A stretch of DNA of 64,000 nucleotides from Leeuwenhoekiella sp. MAR_2009_132 (GTDB lineage Bacteria > Bacteroidota > Bacteroidia > Flavobacteriales > Flavobacteriaceae): assembly GCF_000687915.1 (NCBI RefSeq), contig NZ_JHZY01000002.1, forward strand, positions 1,736,001-1,800,000, in the 5' to 3' direction. Every line of letters begins with the position of its first letter. Within the stretch, counting starts at the first letter, position 1. Shown piece by piece: positions 18,053 through 26,820 of the stretch. A program made the translations under genes and the position numbers. Under the pieces are notes generated by a model, which saw nothing but the letters and a program-made list of their open reading frames with translations, searched no databases and had not been told where the DNA came from.

Positions 18053-18481
18053 TTAGTTTACGCGAGTCCAGTATTGCGTTCTTCCTAATAAAGAAAAGCC
18101 TACATAACCTCTAACTTTAAGTTTATTTGCACCTTCTAATTCTATTAGACATTTATACAGTTTACCACTTTGAGGATCAAGTATTTTACCATCTGCATAC
18201 TCATCACCATCTTTTTCTAATCCTTTTATGATGACAAGACCGTTTACAGGCTTACCTTTATCAGAACCAGGGCAATCTACACATTTAGCGTCCTGACGGT
18301 CTTTATTTAAAATTTCAACAATTTTACCGTAAACTTTTCCATCTTTTTTATAGATCTCAACTATAGATTTTGCATCTCCTGTCTCATCGTCAATGGTTTT
18401 CCATTTACCGGTTACATCCTGAGCAAAAACTCCTGCTGAACAAATAAGTGCTACAACTAAAAACGCATATACTTTTTTCAT
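18053..18481 (-). CDS. DUF2147 domain-containing secreted protein
   Basis: A 142-residue protein with a Sec signal peptide (KKVYAFLVVALICSAGVFAQ, cleavage near residue 20). The mature part is a small beta-rich DUF2147 domain (GKWKTIDDETG, YGKIVEI, CVDCPG, LKVRGYVG, TQYWTRV). Such domains are thought to be lipocalin-like periplasmic proteins without known ligand. It is a single-gene unit ending at the terminator upstream of priA. The CVDC pair may form a disulfide or bind metal. Confidence 0.88.
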   Translation of the reverse strand: MKKVYAFLVVALICSAGVFAQDVTGKWKTIDDETGDAKSIVEIYKKDGKVYGKIVEILNKDRQDAKCVDCPGSDKGKPVNGLVIIKGLEKDGDEYADGKILDPQSGKLYKCLIELEGANKLKVRGYVGFSLLGRTQYWTRVN

Positions 18482-18570
18482 AATTCTAAATTAAGGGGTT
18501 GTTTATTTAAGTTATTCGTTAAATCTACATTAATATTCAATATTATTAACAAGAACAATACTCTTTTTTT

Positions 18571-19509
18571 CTAATTTTTTCGTAGTTCGTGACTTCTTTT
18601 CAATCTATACATTGTGGCATTTAATTCAAACCCCAGCAACAACAAATTTGAATTTAACCAGATGTACACCATCATTATTAATAAGGCGCCTATTGAACCA
18701 TAAAGCTGGTTGTACGTAGCAAAATTATTAATGTAAATCCCAAAGAAATAGGTTGTTACCACAAACAATATCGTTGTAAGTGTTGCTCCTATTGAAAAAA
18801 ACCTGGCGTTTTTTCCTTCTTTAGTACCAAAATAATAAAGCGTTGCCACCACACCATAAATCAAAATTAATAAAGCACTAAAACTTCCCAATTGAGAAAA
18901 AAGTTTTAAGGTATTTTCATCTACTATATCTCTGCTTTTCAGATCAATAATAATATATTGAAAGTACAATACGGCTACAACAATTGAAAGCAACAACAGT
19001 GCCAACATTAACGAAACACCTAGAGCAATAAAATATTGACGTACGATAGGCCTGTTAGTTATACTATGAAAACTGTACTCAAACCCGGTAAATATGGCAT
19101 TTACTCCATTTGCCATTAAAAAAATTGCAAAAATTAATGTAAATGAAAGTAAACCACCGCGTGGGTTAGCTGCAATATCTAATAAAATAGGATCAAAAAA
19201 TTCTTGTGTCTGCGGCGGAAGAATTGTGTTTATAAAAGCTAAAAATTCAGTTTGGAAACCGTCTATAGGTACGTAGGGAATAAGGTTTAAAATAAATAAA
19301 AAGAATGGAAACAGCGCCATAAAAAAGCTAAAAGCAATTGCGCTTGCACGTGTTGCGAAAGTTCCCTTAAGAATACCTACCGCATACATTTCCCAGAAAT
19401 CATGAAGTGATAGTCCTTCAAAACCGGGTAAAATTACGCCCTTAGCCCATTTTACTACCGGCAACAGAAATTTTATGGTTAATAGTTTCTCATTGAACTC
19501 TTTATCCAT
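18571..19509 (-). CDS. YihY/BrkB family inner-membrane protein
   Basis: A 312-residue protein with about six membrane helices and the family block ATRASAIAFSFFMALFPFFL near residue 53, plus the C-terminal LYGSIGALLIMMVYIWLNS block. YihY/BrkB proteins (once labelled ribonuclease BN) have no established function. Its ATG directly follows the nadC stop with no spacer, so the two genes are co-transcribed and probably translationally coupled. Confidence 0.92.
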   Translation of the reverse strand: MDKEFNEKLLTIKFLLPVVKWAKGVILPGFEGLSLHDFWEMYAVGILKGTFATRASAIAFSFFMALFPFFLFILNLIPYVPIDGFQTEFLAFINTILPPQTQEFFDPILLDIAANPRGGLLSFTLIFAIFLMANGVNAIFTGFEYSFHSITNRPIVRQYFIALGVSLMLALLLLSIVVAVLYFQYIIIDLKSRDIVDENTLKLFSQLGSFSALLILIYGVVATLYYFGTKEGKNARFFSIGATLTTILFVVTTYFFGIYINNFATYNQLYGSIGALLIMMVYIWLNSNLLLLGFELNATMYRLKRSHELRKN

Positions 19510-20367
19510 TTATACAGCTTTAAGACTCAAATCCATATTATAAACAGAATGTGTTAATGCCCCACTAGAAATATAATCTACTCCGCACTTCGCATACTCA
19601 ACAAGCGTTTCTTCATTAATCCCTCCAGAAGATTCGGTTAAACACTGATCTCCTATAATTTCTACAGCTTTACGAGTGGTTTCATAATTAAAATTATCAA
19701 GTAATATACGATAAACACCACCTGCCGCTAAAATCTCTTTAACTTCAGTAAGATCTCGTGCCTCAACAATTATCTTGAGATCAAGATTATTTTCGGCTAA
19801 AAATTTTTGTGTTTTTTGAATAGCTAAAGTTATTCCGCCTGCAAAATCGATGTGATTATCTTTCAACATCACCATATCGTATAATGCAAAGCGATGATTT
19901 TCGCCACCTCCTATTTTTACAGCTATTTTTTCTAGGGCTCTAAATCCAGGAGTGGTTTTACGCGTATCTAAAATTTTTGTTTTTGTGCCTTCAAGTAAGT
20001 TTGCATAGTGCTTAGTTTTTGTAGCAATAGCACTCATACGCTGCATTGCGTTTAGAACAAGACGCTCCGCTTTCAAAATACTTTGAGAATTTCCACTTAC
20101 ATAAAATACGATGTCACCCACCTTAACTTCTGCTGCATCTTTAATCAGTATTTCTACATCTAACGAAGGATCTACATAATTAAAAACATTGCAGGCAAAC
20201 GATACACCGGCTATAATGCCCGCTTCTTTAACCAAAAGCTTTGCCTTTCCGGTAGCATCACTTGGGATACAGGATAACGAACTATAATCACCGGGGCCTA
20301 CATCTTCGCGGATAGCATTTTCAATAATTAAATCTATCTCTTTATTGAGTTTAGCTTGTGAAATCAT
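19510..20367 (-). CDS. nadC: Nicotinate-nucleotide pyrophosphorylase (carboxylating)
   Basis: A 285-residue type II phosphoribosyltransferase converting quinolinate and PRPP to nicotinate mononucleotide in NAD synthesis. Conserved blocks are EDVGPGDYSS near the N-terminus, the substrate-binding DTRKTTPGFRALEK and GGGENHRFALYDMVMLKDNH, and the C-terminal ESSGGI and SSGALTHS. Length is normal. No nadA or nadB is in the window. The following YihY gene starts at the next base. Confidence 0.96.
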   Translation of the reverse strand: MISQAKLNKEIDLIIENAIREDVGPGDYSSLSCIPSDATGKAKLLVKEAGIIAGVSFACNVFNYVDPSLDVEILIKDAAEVKVGDIVFYVSGNSQSILKAERLVLNAMQRMSAIATKTKHYANLLEGTKTKILDTRKTTPGFRALEKIAVKIGGGENHRFALYDMVMLKDNHIDFAGGITLAIQKTQKFLAENNLDLKIIVEARDLTEVKEILAAGGVYRILLDNFNYETTRKAVEIIGDQCLTESSGGINEETLVEYAKCGVDYISSGALTHSVYNMDLSLKAV

Positions 20368-20480
20368 AAATTTTATCGGTTTGTGCTAAGTTAGAAAAAC
20401 AACCTGCCAATTTACAATTCCCATTTGCAATTATTCTAAAGTAGCCCGTGTTTTATTATGCCCTCAACTATGAAAAATAT

Positions 20481-20488
20481 TATTTTTG
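20481..20488 (+). promoter_or_regulatory. Candidate -7 element abutting the rlmH start
   Basis: TATTTTTG matches TAnnTTTG exactly and ends 4 bases before the rlmH ATG at 20493. If used, transcription would begin at or within the first codon, giving a leaderless mRNA. No -33 TTG is visible. Confidence 0.35.
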
Positions 20489-20492
20489 AATT

Positions 20493-20966
20493 ATGAATAT
20501 TAAACTTCTTTGCATAGGCAAAACTGATGATGCTCATTTAGACGCACTTATTGCGATTTATACTAAACGACTAAAGCATTATGTAAATTTTGAATTGGAG
20601 ATTATACCCGATCTCAAGAAGACAAAAAACCTGTCTGAAGAACAACAGAAAGAGAAAGAAGGCGAATTGATTCTGTCAAAACTGAATCCTCAGGACGAAT
20701 TGATTCTTTTAGATGAAAATGGAAAAGAGTTTAGCAGTGAGAAGTTTGCTGTGTATCTTCAGAAAAAAATGAACAGCGGTATCAAAACTTTGGTGTTTGT
20801 TATTGGCGGTCCCTATGGATTTTCTGCGGAAGTTTATGCAAAAGCTATAGGCAAAGTGTCCCTTTCAAAAATGACCTTTTCACATCAGATGATTCGGCTA
20901 TTTATGACCGAGCAGGTTTACAGAGCTTTCACTATTTTACGAAATGAACCTTATCATCATCGTTAG
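20493..20966 (+). CDS. rlmH: 23S rRNA (pseudouridine-1915-N3)-methyltransferase
   Basis: A 157-residue SPOUT-class methyltransferase. It shows the N-terminal IKLLCIGKTDD, the SAM-binding trefoil knot FVIGGPYGFSAEVY and the C-terminal SLSKMTFSHQMIRLFMTEQV with NEPYHHR. It methylates pseudouridine 1915 in helix 69 of 23S rRNA in assembled ribosomes. Length is typical. Its TAG stop lies inside a heptamer tandem repeat that continues downstream. Confidence 0.96.
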   Translation: MNIKLLCIGKTDDAHLDALIAIYTKRLKHYVNFELEIIPDLKKTKNLSEEQQKEKEGELILSKLNPQDELILLDENGKEFSSEKFAVYLQKKMNSGIKTLVFVIGGPYGFSAEVYAKAIGKVSLSKMTFSHQMIRLFMTEQVYRAFTILRNEPYHHR

Positions 20967-20996
20967 ATGTTAGATGTTAGATGTTAGATGTTAGAT
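20962..20996 (+). repeat. Five tandem copies of a 7-bp unit
   Basis: GTTAGAT is repeated five times without error, starting inside the last sense codon and stop of rlmH. The unit carries TAG in one frame. It looks like a slippage-prone microsatellite; expansion would not change the protein because the stop is in the first copy. Confidence 0.95.
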
Positions 20997-21009
20997 GAAT
21001 TTAAAACTT

Positions 21010-21495
21010 TTACTTCAACTGAACAGGCAACCATATCTCCTCTTCAGAATCAGGATGTTCTGGACCATAATAGTTTTCTCCAAGCAGTTCAAAGTGCGCG
21101 CGATCATCTAGTTTATATTTAGTTTGCGGTAACCAGCTTCCGTAGATATAATTGGAAGTTTCTACAAATTTCTTAACCGGACCTACATGCTTAAATACAG
21201 CATATAATCCGCCGGCAAGAGTTTTAGTTTGCATTCCTTCTGGGACTTCTTCATACGATTCTACTTCAACTGCTGCCCAGCGTTCAAATTTAGTTTCTCT
21301 CGTAAATTCTTCCGGATTAAAACCAAAAGGATACACTTGTATTGAATAAAAACTCGACCCTATTCGGTTTTTAATTTCCTTATGCCGTGACATAAATTCC
21401 TTCCACAAGACAGCGGTATCATCAAATGAAAGTGTAGTTGTAAGACATTTACCCACTAATTTCCGGGATTCAATTTCTAGTATTTTTGGACTCAT
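21010..21495 (-). CDS. GyrI-like small-molecule-binding domain protein
   Basis: A 161-residue single-domain protein of the GyrI-like/AraC effector-binding fold (starting SPKILEIESRKLVGKCL; central EVESYEEVPEGMQTKTLAGG; C-terminal EEEIWLPV). Such stand-alone domains bind small lipophilic or cationic ligands. The frame also has an ATG at 21519, but a TAGTTTTG -7 element covers that codon (21517-21524), so the ATG at 21495 is preferred. It is monocistronic. Ligand unknown. Confidence 0.85.
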   Translation of the reverse strand: MSPKILEIESRKLVGKCLTTTLSFDDTAVLWKEFMSRHKEIKNRIGSSFYSIQVYPFGFNPEEFTRETKFERWAAVEVESYEEVPEGMQTKTLAGGLYAVFKHVGPVKKFVETSNYIYGSWLPQTKYKLDDRAHFELLGENYYGPEHPDSEEEIWLPVQLK

Positions 21496-21516
21496 AATTT
21501 TTGGGTATTGAAAATA

Positions 21517-21524
21517 CAAAACTA
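21517..21524 (-). promoter_or_regulatory. Candidate -7 element for the GyrI-like gene
   Basis: Reads TAGTTTTG on the minus strand, an exact TAnnTTTG match and identical to the element at 8461-8468. It overlaps the upstream ATG at 21519, so it decides for the start at 21495 with a leader of about 10-15 bases. Confidence 0.45.
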
Positions 21525-21605
21525 TACTTAGACCTCAATTATAGGAGTTCTTTAACCCTATATGCGGTATTAAACTGCTATTATTAGTATTCTAAAATAG
21601 AAATT

Positions 21606-21746
21606 ATGAAACCCAGAAAACTTATAAGCCGTTTTTTCCTATTCACAACTGCTATGCAAATTGGCTATTACGCAGTAATATTTGCCGACAGAAATAAAAA
21701 TGCCATTAAAAAAAACTACAAAAAACTTAAATCCAGGAACTCATAG
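21606..21746 (+). CDS. Putative small basic membrane protein (46 residues)
   Basis: A short open frame beginning ATG at 21606 and ending TAG at 21746, just before the stop of the convergent giant ATPase gene. It encodes a positively charged N-terminus (MKPRKLISR), a hydrophobic stretch (FFLFTTAMQIGYYAVIFA) and a very basic tail rich in Lys and Asn. The charge pattern fits a single-pass or membrane-associated peptide. There is no recognised family and no clear promoter, so it may be spurious; conservation would decide. Confidence 0.35.
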   Translation: MKPRKLISRFFLFTTAMQIGYYAVIFADRNKNAIKKNYKKLKSRNS

Positions 21747-21751
21747 TTTCT

Positions 21752-24700
21752 TTAATTTTTATTCAAACCTGTTTGCAAAACCTGTTTGATGCCTTCCAAA
21801 TTATCTGAGAATTGCATCATCTGGGCTAAAACCTGAGCCATCTCATTTGCATTACCAAAACCTTTGAGCTTGTTGTTTTTTACAAAGGTTTCTTTGATAG
21901 ATGCCCATCGGGCTTGTTCTTCATTTGAAATCGAATCAATTAATTCTTTGTATTTCAACAAGTTTGCTTCTGCAGAACCCGTGAGCGTTTGCGCTTCACT
22001 TTCATAATGCGCTAGTAATAGCGTTTGCAGCTCTTTATCATTCATAATGGGCACTACCTTAGCGACCAGCTTATTCATATCTCTGTAAGATCCTTGTAAT
22101 TTAAAGGAGGGTTCTGTACGATAGGCATCTTCCATCGCAGCAGATTTTATATATGCTGTATTTACTGCAAGTACCGTATTTCTAATTTTTAGAACTTTTT
22201 CTAGAACAGATTGATATTCTTCTATCTCGCGGTTACTGTGATTACCTTTTAACTGTAATTCTTGATTTCCTGATTCTAAACGTTCTAGAAGCGTATAAAC
22301 ATCCTCAAAATTCTTACTACCTAATTGCTGTAAAACAGGATTTGCAGTAAGAGAATTTTCAATCAAACTCAGTTCAAATAAATCTGCGGTATCACCTATT
22401 ATATCTCCCAGGTTGTAAATGTCAGCCCGGTTTGCGAGCATATCTGGAATCTGGAATTTTGCACCGCTTTCGGTATAAGGGTTACCAGCCATTATCACAC
22501 AGAATTTCTTTCCGCGAAGATCGTAGGTTTTAGGTTTTTCTTTATAAACACCTTCTATTTTTCGGGTTCCGTCTGAGAGCGAAATAAACTTCTGTAAAAA
22601 CTCTGGATTGCAATGCTGAATATCATCCAGATACAGCATCACGTTATTACCCATTTCAAAAGCCAGGTTCAACTTTTTTAATTCTTCACGAGAAGCCGAA
22701 TTGGTCGCTGCTGCGGGGTCTACTGAAGTCACCTCGTGCCCTATCGCCGGACCGTTTATTTTCATAAAAACCAGTCCCAGGCGATTGGCGATATATTCCA
22801 TCAGGGTGGTTTTACCGTAACCCGGCGGCGAGATTAACAGTAACATTCCCATACGATCTGTACGTGTGGTGTCTCCCACAGTTCCTAATTGCTTTGCAAG
22901 ATTGTCTCCAAAAAGAGGGAAGTATACCTGATCTATTAATTTATTTCGTACAAACGAAGTCAAAACTTTCGGTTTAAACTCTTCAAGTTTCAGGTCTTCT
23001 TTCAGGGTTTGTGTGACTTCATGTTTCGCCTGGCGAAAAGCCTCAAAAGTGGGTACATCTTGAGTTACAAAAGCAGATAAAGTCGTCACAAACTCGTGAT
23101 AGTTAAAATTGAACGTACCGTTAGATAACGTTTTGTGATCGCCACTTAAATTCGTTATTACTTCATTAGGTGAAATTGCATTAACCTTGGAAACCGAATC
23201 ATCCTCAAATAGAATTAAACAAACAACCTCATCTGCATACTGCAATTGCTGCAGCTGCTCATTTACTTGAGAAACACGACTACTTTTAATAAACGCCGAA
23301 ATCCACTGTCTAACAAGCCTTATTTTAGAGGCATAATCTATTTGCGACTCGTAACTATTTTTAAACTTAAGATCTGCCTGCTGTTCTTTTAAATGAATTA
23401 TAAAGTCATCTTTTATTGAAACCGCTAAAGCGCTATTTATAAACGATTCGTCACTTTGCAATTCTTTAAAAAGGTATGCTGCAATAGTTGCGCTATGTTC
23501 TTTAGGAAATAAAACGGTCTCCTCTGCGAAAACACTCAGTTTAGCAATTAATATGTTTACCACAAACTCATAATCAGGATTATCAGGAAAATATTGAAGC
23601 ACCTCTCCTGAAGACTTTATTTGGGTATTTAGTTGCTTTTTGTCAGTTTCATCTAAGTAATTCCAAAAATACTGAGCATTTGCACGTATTTGTGGCTGAT
23701 AGATTAACAAGCCTAAATCATTGTGTTTTTGTACAAGTACACGCAAAATATTGGCTGCATCAACATCGTGAACACCCTTCACGTAGCCTTCGCTATACTT
23801 ATTGCTACTCGCCTCCTGTACAATTTTTAAGAGCTCTTCGTCTGAAGCCTGTTGTAAAAGATGCGTAGCTGTAGTTTCAAAAATTGAGTAAGCCAAGTAT
23901 GCAGAACGGTAAACAAACTCATTTTCTGAAACATATTCCTGATCCCAAATCTGACGGGAGTTCAATAAAATCGGGTGATTAAGCTCCTGATAAAAATCTG
24001 TGCCGGTAAGGTGATATGCAAGAACGCCATCTTTTAAAACAATAGTTAAATCAAGTGCCTGACGGTTTACCCCAAATTTATGTTTTCCTAAACGTATGAT
24101 GTTCTCACCATCTTCATACAGATCAAGTTTATCTTTGAGTTTGCGTAGCGCATCTTCACGTGCAACTTTTAAAGCGGTTTCTAACTCTTCTGCCTTACCA
24201 CTATCATCTAAATCATTAAGCTGCTTGATAATGTCGCGCACCTTATTTATCATCAAATCTGCAGCAAAATACCCGTTGATTTCATCTACAGAACCCAGAC
24301 TTTGAGCTCGCTTTTCAACACCTTTTAATATACGTTCTGAAGCATTTTTAAGAGATAATGCTTTTTTATTTCGTTTCTCAACCAACGCGTTTTTCCGTGC
24401 TTCAAAAGCAGCATAAACTTCTTCGCGCTTTTCCAAAATAAGGGAAATAAATTCTTCAAAATCTGCAAATTTACCTTCTAATTCTTCAAGTTGAATTGAA
24501 ATCTTATTTTGAAACTCGTCGCATTTTTCCGGCGTAGCCGCAATATCCAGGTAGTTGATGATACTTTGATCAATCAATTTAAGTTGCGCGGCAAAATCTG
24601 CTTGTGCTTCTGCACTTCCTAAACTTTTTTTCTTGTTCTTGAGTGCAGCTTTGAGCTGATTTATAGTTGCGAAAATCAACGAAATAGCATCGACAATCTG

Positions 24701-26662
24701 TGTTGCGTGTGAGGTATCTTCTATCTCAAGATTGGTTACAATATCAATCAATAACTCTAAATCTGCCGCAATCTGATTTACTTCCTCTTCAAGCTTTTTA
24801 GCATTGATAACCTTTTCAATTTCATCTAACGCTGTTTTTTTCTCAGATACTTTATCGTGATAGGGTTGTAACGCTTTAGGATCTAACAAGAACTGAACAC
24901 AACGCTCAGAAATTTTTTGAGATTGTCCTGCAATATCTTCCTCTAACTTTTTTAGAAAAGCTGTATCAACATAACGTACTTCATAAAGACTAATAACTTT
25001 TCCGCGTAAAGCACGCAATTGAGTCAACAGCTCTACAAATTCATTAATAGACTTAAACGAGGTGCTTTTTATTTTACTAAAAACCTGCTCTGCGTCTTCC
25101 CGTATTTCTTTAGTTTGCTTCTTTGCATTTTGACGCAGTTGAGTAACCTTTTCAAATTCGTCGATTGCGGCATTTGCGGCTTTATTTATTTCCGCAAGCG
25201 GAAGATCTAAACGTTGCGTTTGTTCATCGGTAAGCCAATAATAAGCATCTTTAATATCTTTAGCAGACTTTGCTATATCTGCATAAAGACCATCATAATT
25301 ATCTTCTTTATTTAGCAGCGTAATTAAGGCTTGTGACTCTGCCATCGCCTTAACGATGTCTTTGTTACCTATTTTATAGAGTATAGAATCTGTATACTGA
25401 GAAGGCATATAATCGCCCTGCAGATAAGGCGTTTGCCAGATTTGTACCGTATGATGTTTAGTTTGATTTTCTTCGGAATTAAAATAACAGAGTTCGCCAT
25501 TTTCTAAAACCGTAAAACCACTACAAACAATAGGCGTAATAATTTCCTGACTAATGATGTTATAGGACATCAATTTGTACAAGCCCTTTTTAGGCTCATA
25601 AAACACATACATAAAATCCTCCCCATTAGGCGAAGCAATTTTCTGTTGAAATTTTAAATCAATGATTCCGTCATCAAAAACATGGTATTCACCGGTTTGC
25701 AAATAATAGCCATTCGGGAAAATTATACCCTGATCGTCTGGCAGTAAGACAGCTGCTTTACCTATGCTTTCAATCTTATGAACTTCTTTTATTTTATGAT
25801 TGTATACAAAGTATCTGGGCGGTTCCTGAAAGGGTTTTATTTCAATCGCGATTAAGTTTCCTAAATCGGCAAAGCGATATTGACCATCATCAAGCGTCTG
25901 GTCTAAATGTGCTACAGGTTCAGATAAAATACCTTTACCATCTTCGGTGTTGTCTTCAATTTTAATAGTTAAATCACCCCCTATAGTCTCTACAAAAACA
26001 CGATCTAAGATCGAAACATGCGAGTGTACACCATAACGGTGCATATCGCGGGTAACTTCTAACCATTTAAACTCATGCTGCGCCGGGAAACGATACTCGT
26101 GGTCACTACGGTTATCTATATACTCAAGTCTATTTTCTTTTATTAACCACTTAAAAGTTTTAATATCAGTCACACTTTCGCTCAGCTGAAACACCATATG
26201 CAGGTAGTTTCCTATGATGGCAAAACGTGAAAAAATGGTATTGCGGTAGTATTTATAAAGATTGGAAAAATCGGTTTTGAAGGTATTATCTTCCAATAAA
26301 TCAAGAGAAATTGCTTCAAATCGATTTTCAGTAAAACGATACATACTAAACACATCTGAAAGTAAAATTTCTGTACGCAGTCCAAAATGAACATTATAAC
26401 CAAAAATACAGGTTTCTCCCAGTGAAACGATATCTCGCGCAATACAGTTATTTTCTGTATTGATACGGTCATTAGCAATAAGTTTAGTCTCTAACGATCC
26501 AAAAACCGTCTTACGATCTTCATTTAGTTTTCCTAATTTATCCTGAAGCTCCTGCTTATGCTTTTGCAAACGCCCACGTATGATCGCATAGGTGCCTCCA
26601 TCAAGAGTATCCTGAGTAGGAGTTTCTATAGGGTTATTTATTGATTTTGACGTTTCTGCCAT
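21752..26662 (-). CDS. Giant AAA+ ATPase with beta-rich N-terminus and coiled coils ('DNA repair ATPase'-like)
   Basis: A 1636-residue protein without signal peptide or membrane helix. Residues about 1-460 form a beta-rich domain that looks propeller-like; about 490-860 are long helical coiled coils; about 870-1230 are mixed helical. An AAA+ module follows: Walker A SPPGYGKTT (Lys1284), Walker B LYLDDIQ (Asp1346, Asp1347), sensor 1 Asn1394 in VIMAGNPYT, and an Arg in LANRADI near 1411. Relatives are often labelled DNA repair ATPase, but nothing visible shows a DNA role. Its place behind flotillin and PspA genes points to membrane remodelling. A 158-bp spacer with inverted repeats separates it from the flotillin gene. 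Confidence 0.85.
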   Translation of the reverse strand: MAETSKSINNPIETPTQDTLDGGTYAIIRGRLQKHKQELQDKLGKLNEDRKTVFGSLETKLIANDRINTENNCIARDIVSLGETCIFGYNVHFGLRTEILLSDVFSMYRFTENRFEAISLDLLEDNTFKTDFSNLYKYYRNTIFSRFAIIGNYLHMVFQLSESVTDIKTFKWLIKENRLEYIDNRSDHEYRFPAQHEFKWLEVTRDMHRYGVHSHVSILDRVFVETIGGDLTIKIEDNTEDGKGILSEPVAHLDQTLDDGQYRFADLGNLIAIEIKPFQEPPRYFVYNHKIKEVHKIESIGKAAVLLPDDQGIIFPNGYYLQTGEYHVFDDGIIDLKFQQKIASPNGEDFMYVFYEPKKGLYKLMSYNIISQEIITPIVCSGFTVLENGELCYFNSEENQTKHHTVQIWQTPYLQGDYMPSQYTDSILYKIGNKDIVKAMAESQALITLLNKEDNYDGLYADIAKSAKDIKDAYYWLTDEQTQRLDLPLAEINKAANAAIDEFEKVTQLRQNAKKQTKEIREDAEQVFSKIKSTSFKSINEFVELLTQLRALRGKVISLYEVRYVDTAFLKKLEEDIAGQSQKISERCVQFLLDPKALQPYHDKVSEKKTALDEIEKVINAKKLEEEVNQIAADLELLIDIVTNLEIEDTSHATQIVDAISLIFATINQLKAALKNKKKSLGSAEAQADFAAQLKLIDQSIINYLDIAATPEKCDEFQNKISIQLEELEGKFADFEEFISLILEKREEVYAAFEARKNALVEKRNKKALSLKNASERILKGVEKRAQSLGSVDEINGYFAADLMINKVRDIIKQLNDLDDSGKAEELETALKVAREDALRKLKDKLDLYEDGENIIRLGKHKFGVNRQALDLTIVLKDGVLAYHLTGTDFYQELNHPILLNSRQIWDQEYVSENEFVYRSAYLAYSIFETTATHLLQQASDEELLKIVQEASSNKYSEGYVKGVHDVDAANILRVLVQKHNDLGLLIYQPQIRANAQYFWNYLDETDKKQLNTQIKSSGEVLQYFPDNPDYEFVVNILIAKLSVFAEETVLFPKEHSATIAAYLFKELQSDESFINSALAVSIKDDFIIHLKEQQADLKFKNSYESQIDYASKIRLVRQWISAFIKSSRVSQVNEQLQQLQYADEVVCLILFEDDSVSKVNAISPNEVITNLSGDHKTLSNGTFNFNYHEFVTTLSAFVTQDVPTFEAFRQAKHEVTQTLKEDLKLEEFKPKVLTSFVRNKLIDQVYFPLFGDNLAKQLGTVGDTTRTDRMGMLLLISPPGYGKTTLMEYIANRLGLVFMKINGPAIGHEVTSVDPAAATNSASREELKKLNLAFEMGNNVMLYLDDIQHCNPEFLQKFISLSDGTRKIEGVYKEKPKTYDLRGKKFCVIMAGNPYTESGAKFQIPDMLANRADIYNLGDIIGDTADLFELSLIENSLTANPVLQQLGSKNFEDVYTLLERLESGNQELQLKGNHSNREIEEYQSVLEKVLKIRNTVLAVNTAYIKSAAMEDAYRTEPSFKLQGSYRDMNKLVAKVVPIMNDKELQTLLLAHYESEAQTLTGSAEANLLKYKELIDSISNEEQARWASIKETFVKNNKLKGFGNANEMAQVLAQMMQFSDNLEGIKQVLQTGLNKN

Positions 26663-26708
26663 TTTAAATCTTACTTTTTTAAGTAATTATAGTAACTAAC
26701 TGAATAGG

Positions 26709-26810
26709 TCTTCGACAAGCTTAGACTTGCATCTCTCTGAATTACTTTTCTTAAAGTAATCGACAAACTCAGACTGACACCACAACGTCACACTGAGCCT
26801 GTCGAAGTGC
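26709..26810. repeat. Cluster of inverted CTTCGACA..CTCAG-type repeats
   Basis: Three related copies lie between the flotillin and ATPase genes. CTTCGACAAGCTTAG (26710-26724) is an imperfect inverted copy of CTGAGCCTGTCGAAG (26793-26807), and a degraded copy (TCGACAAACTCAGACTGACA, 26760-26779) lies between. The pair can form a long hairpin. Elements of this sequence type are, as I recall, dispersed in many Bacteroidota genomes between genes. Here it sits inside an operon, where it could tune expression of the ATPase. Confidence 0.8.
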
Positions 26811-26820
26811 TTATTTAATT

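Noticed and set aside
20458..20493. A 12-codon upstream ORF overlapping the rlmH start
   Set aside because: Very short, and the likely -7 element lies inside it, so it would not be transcribed.
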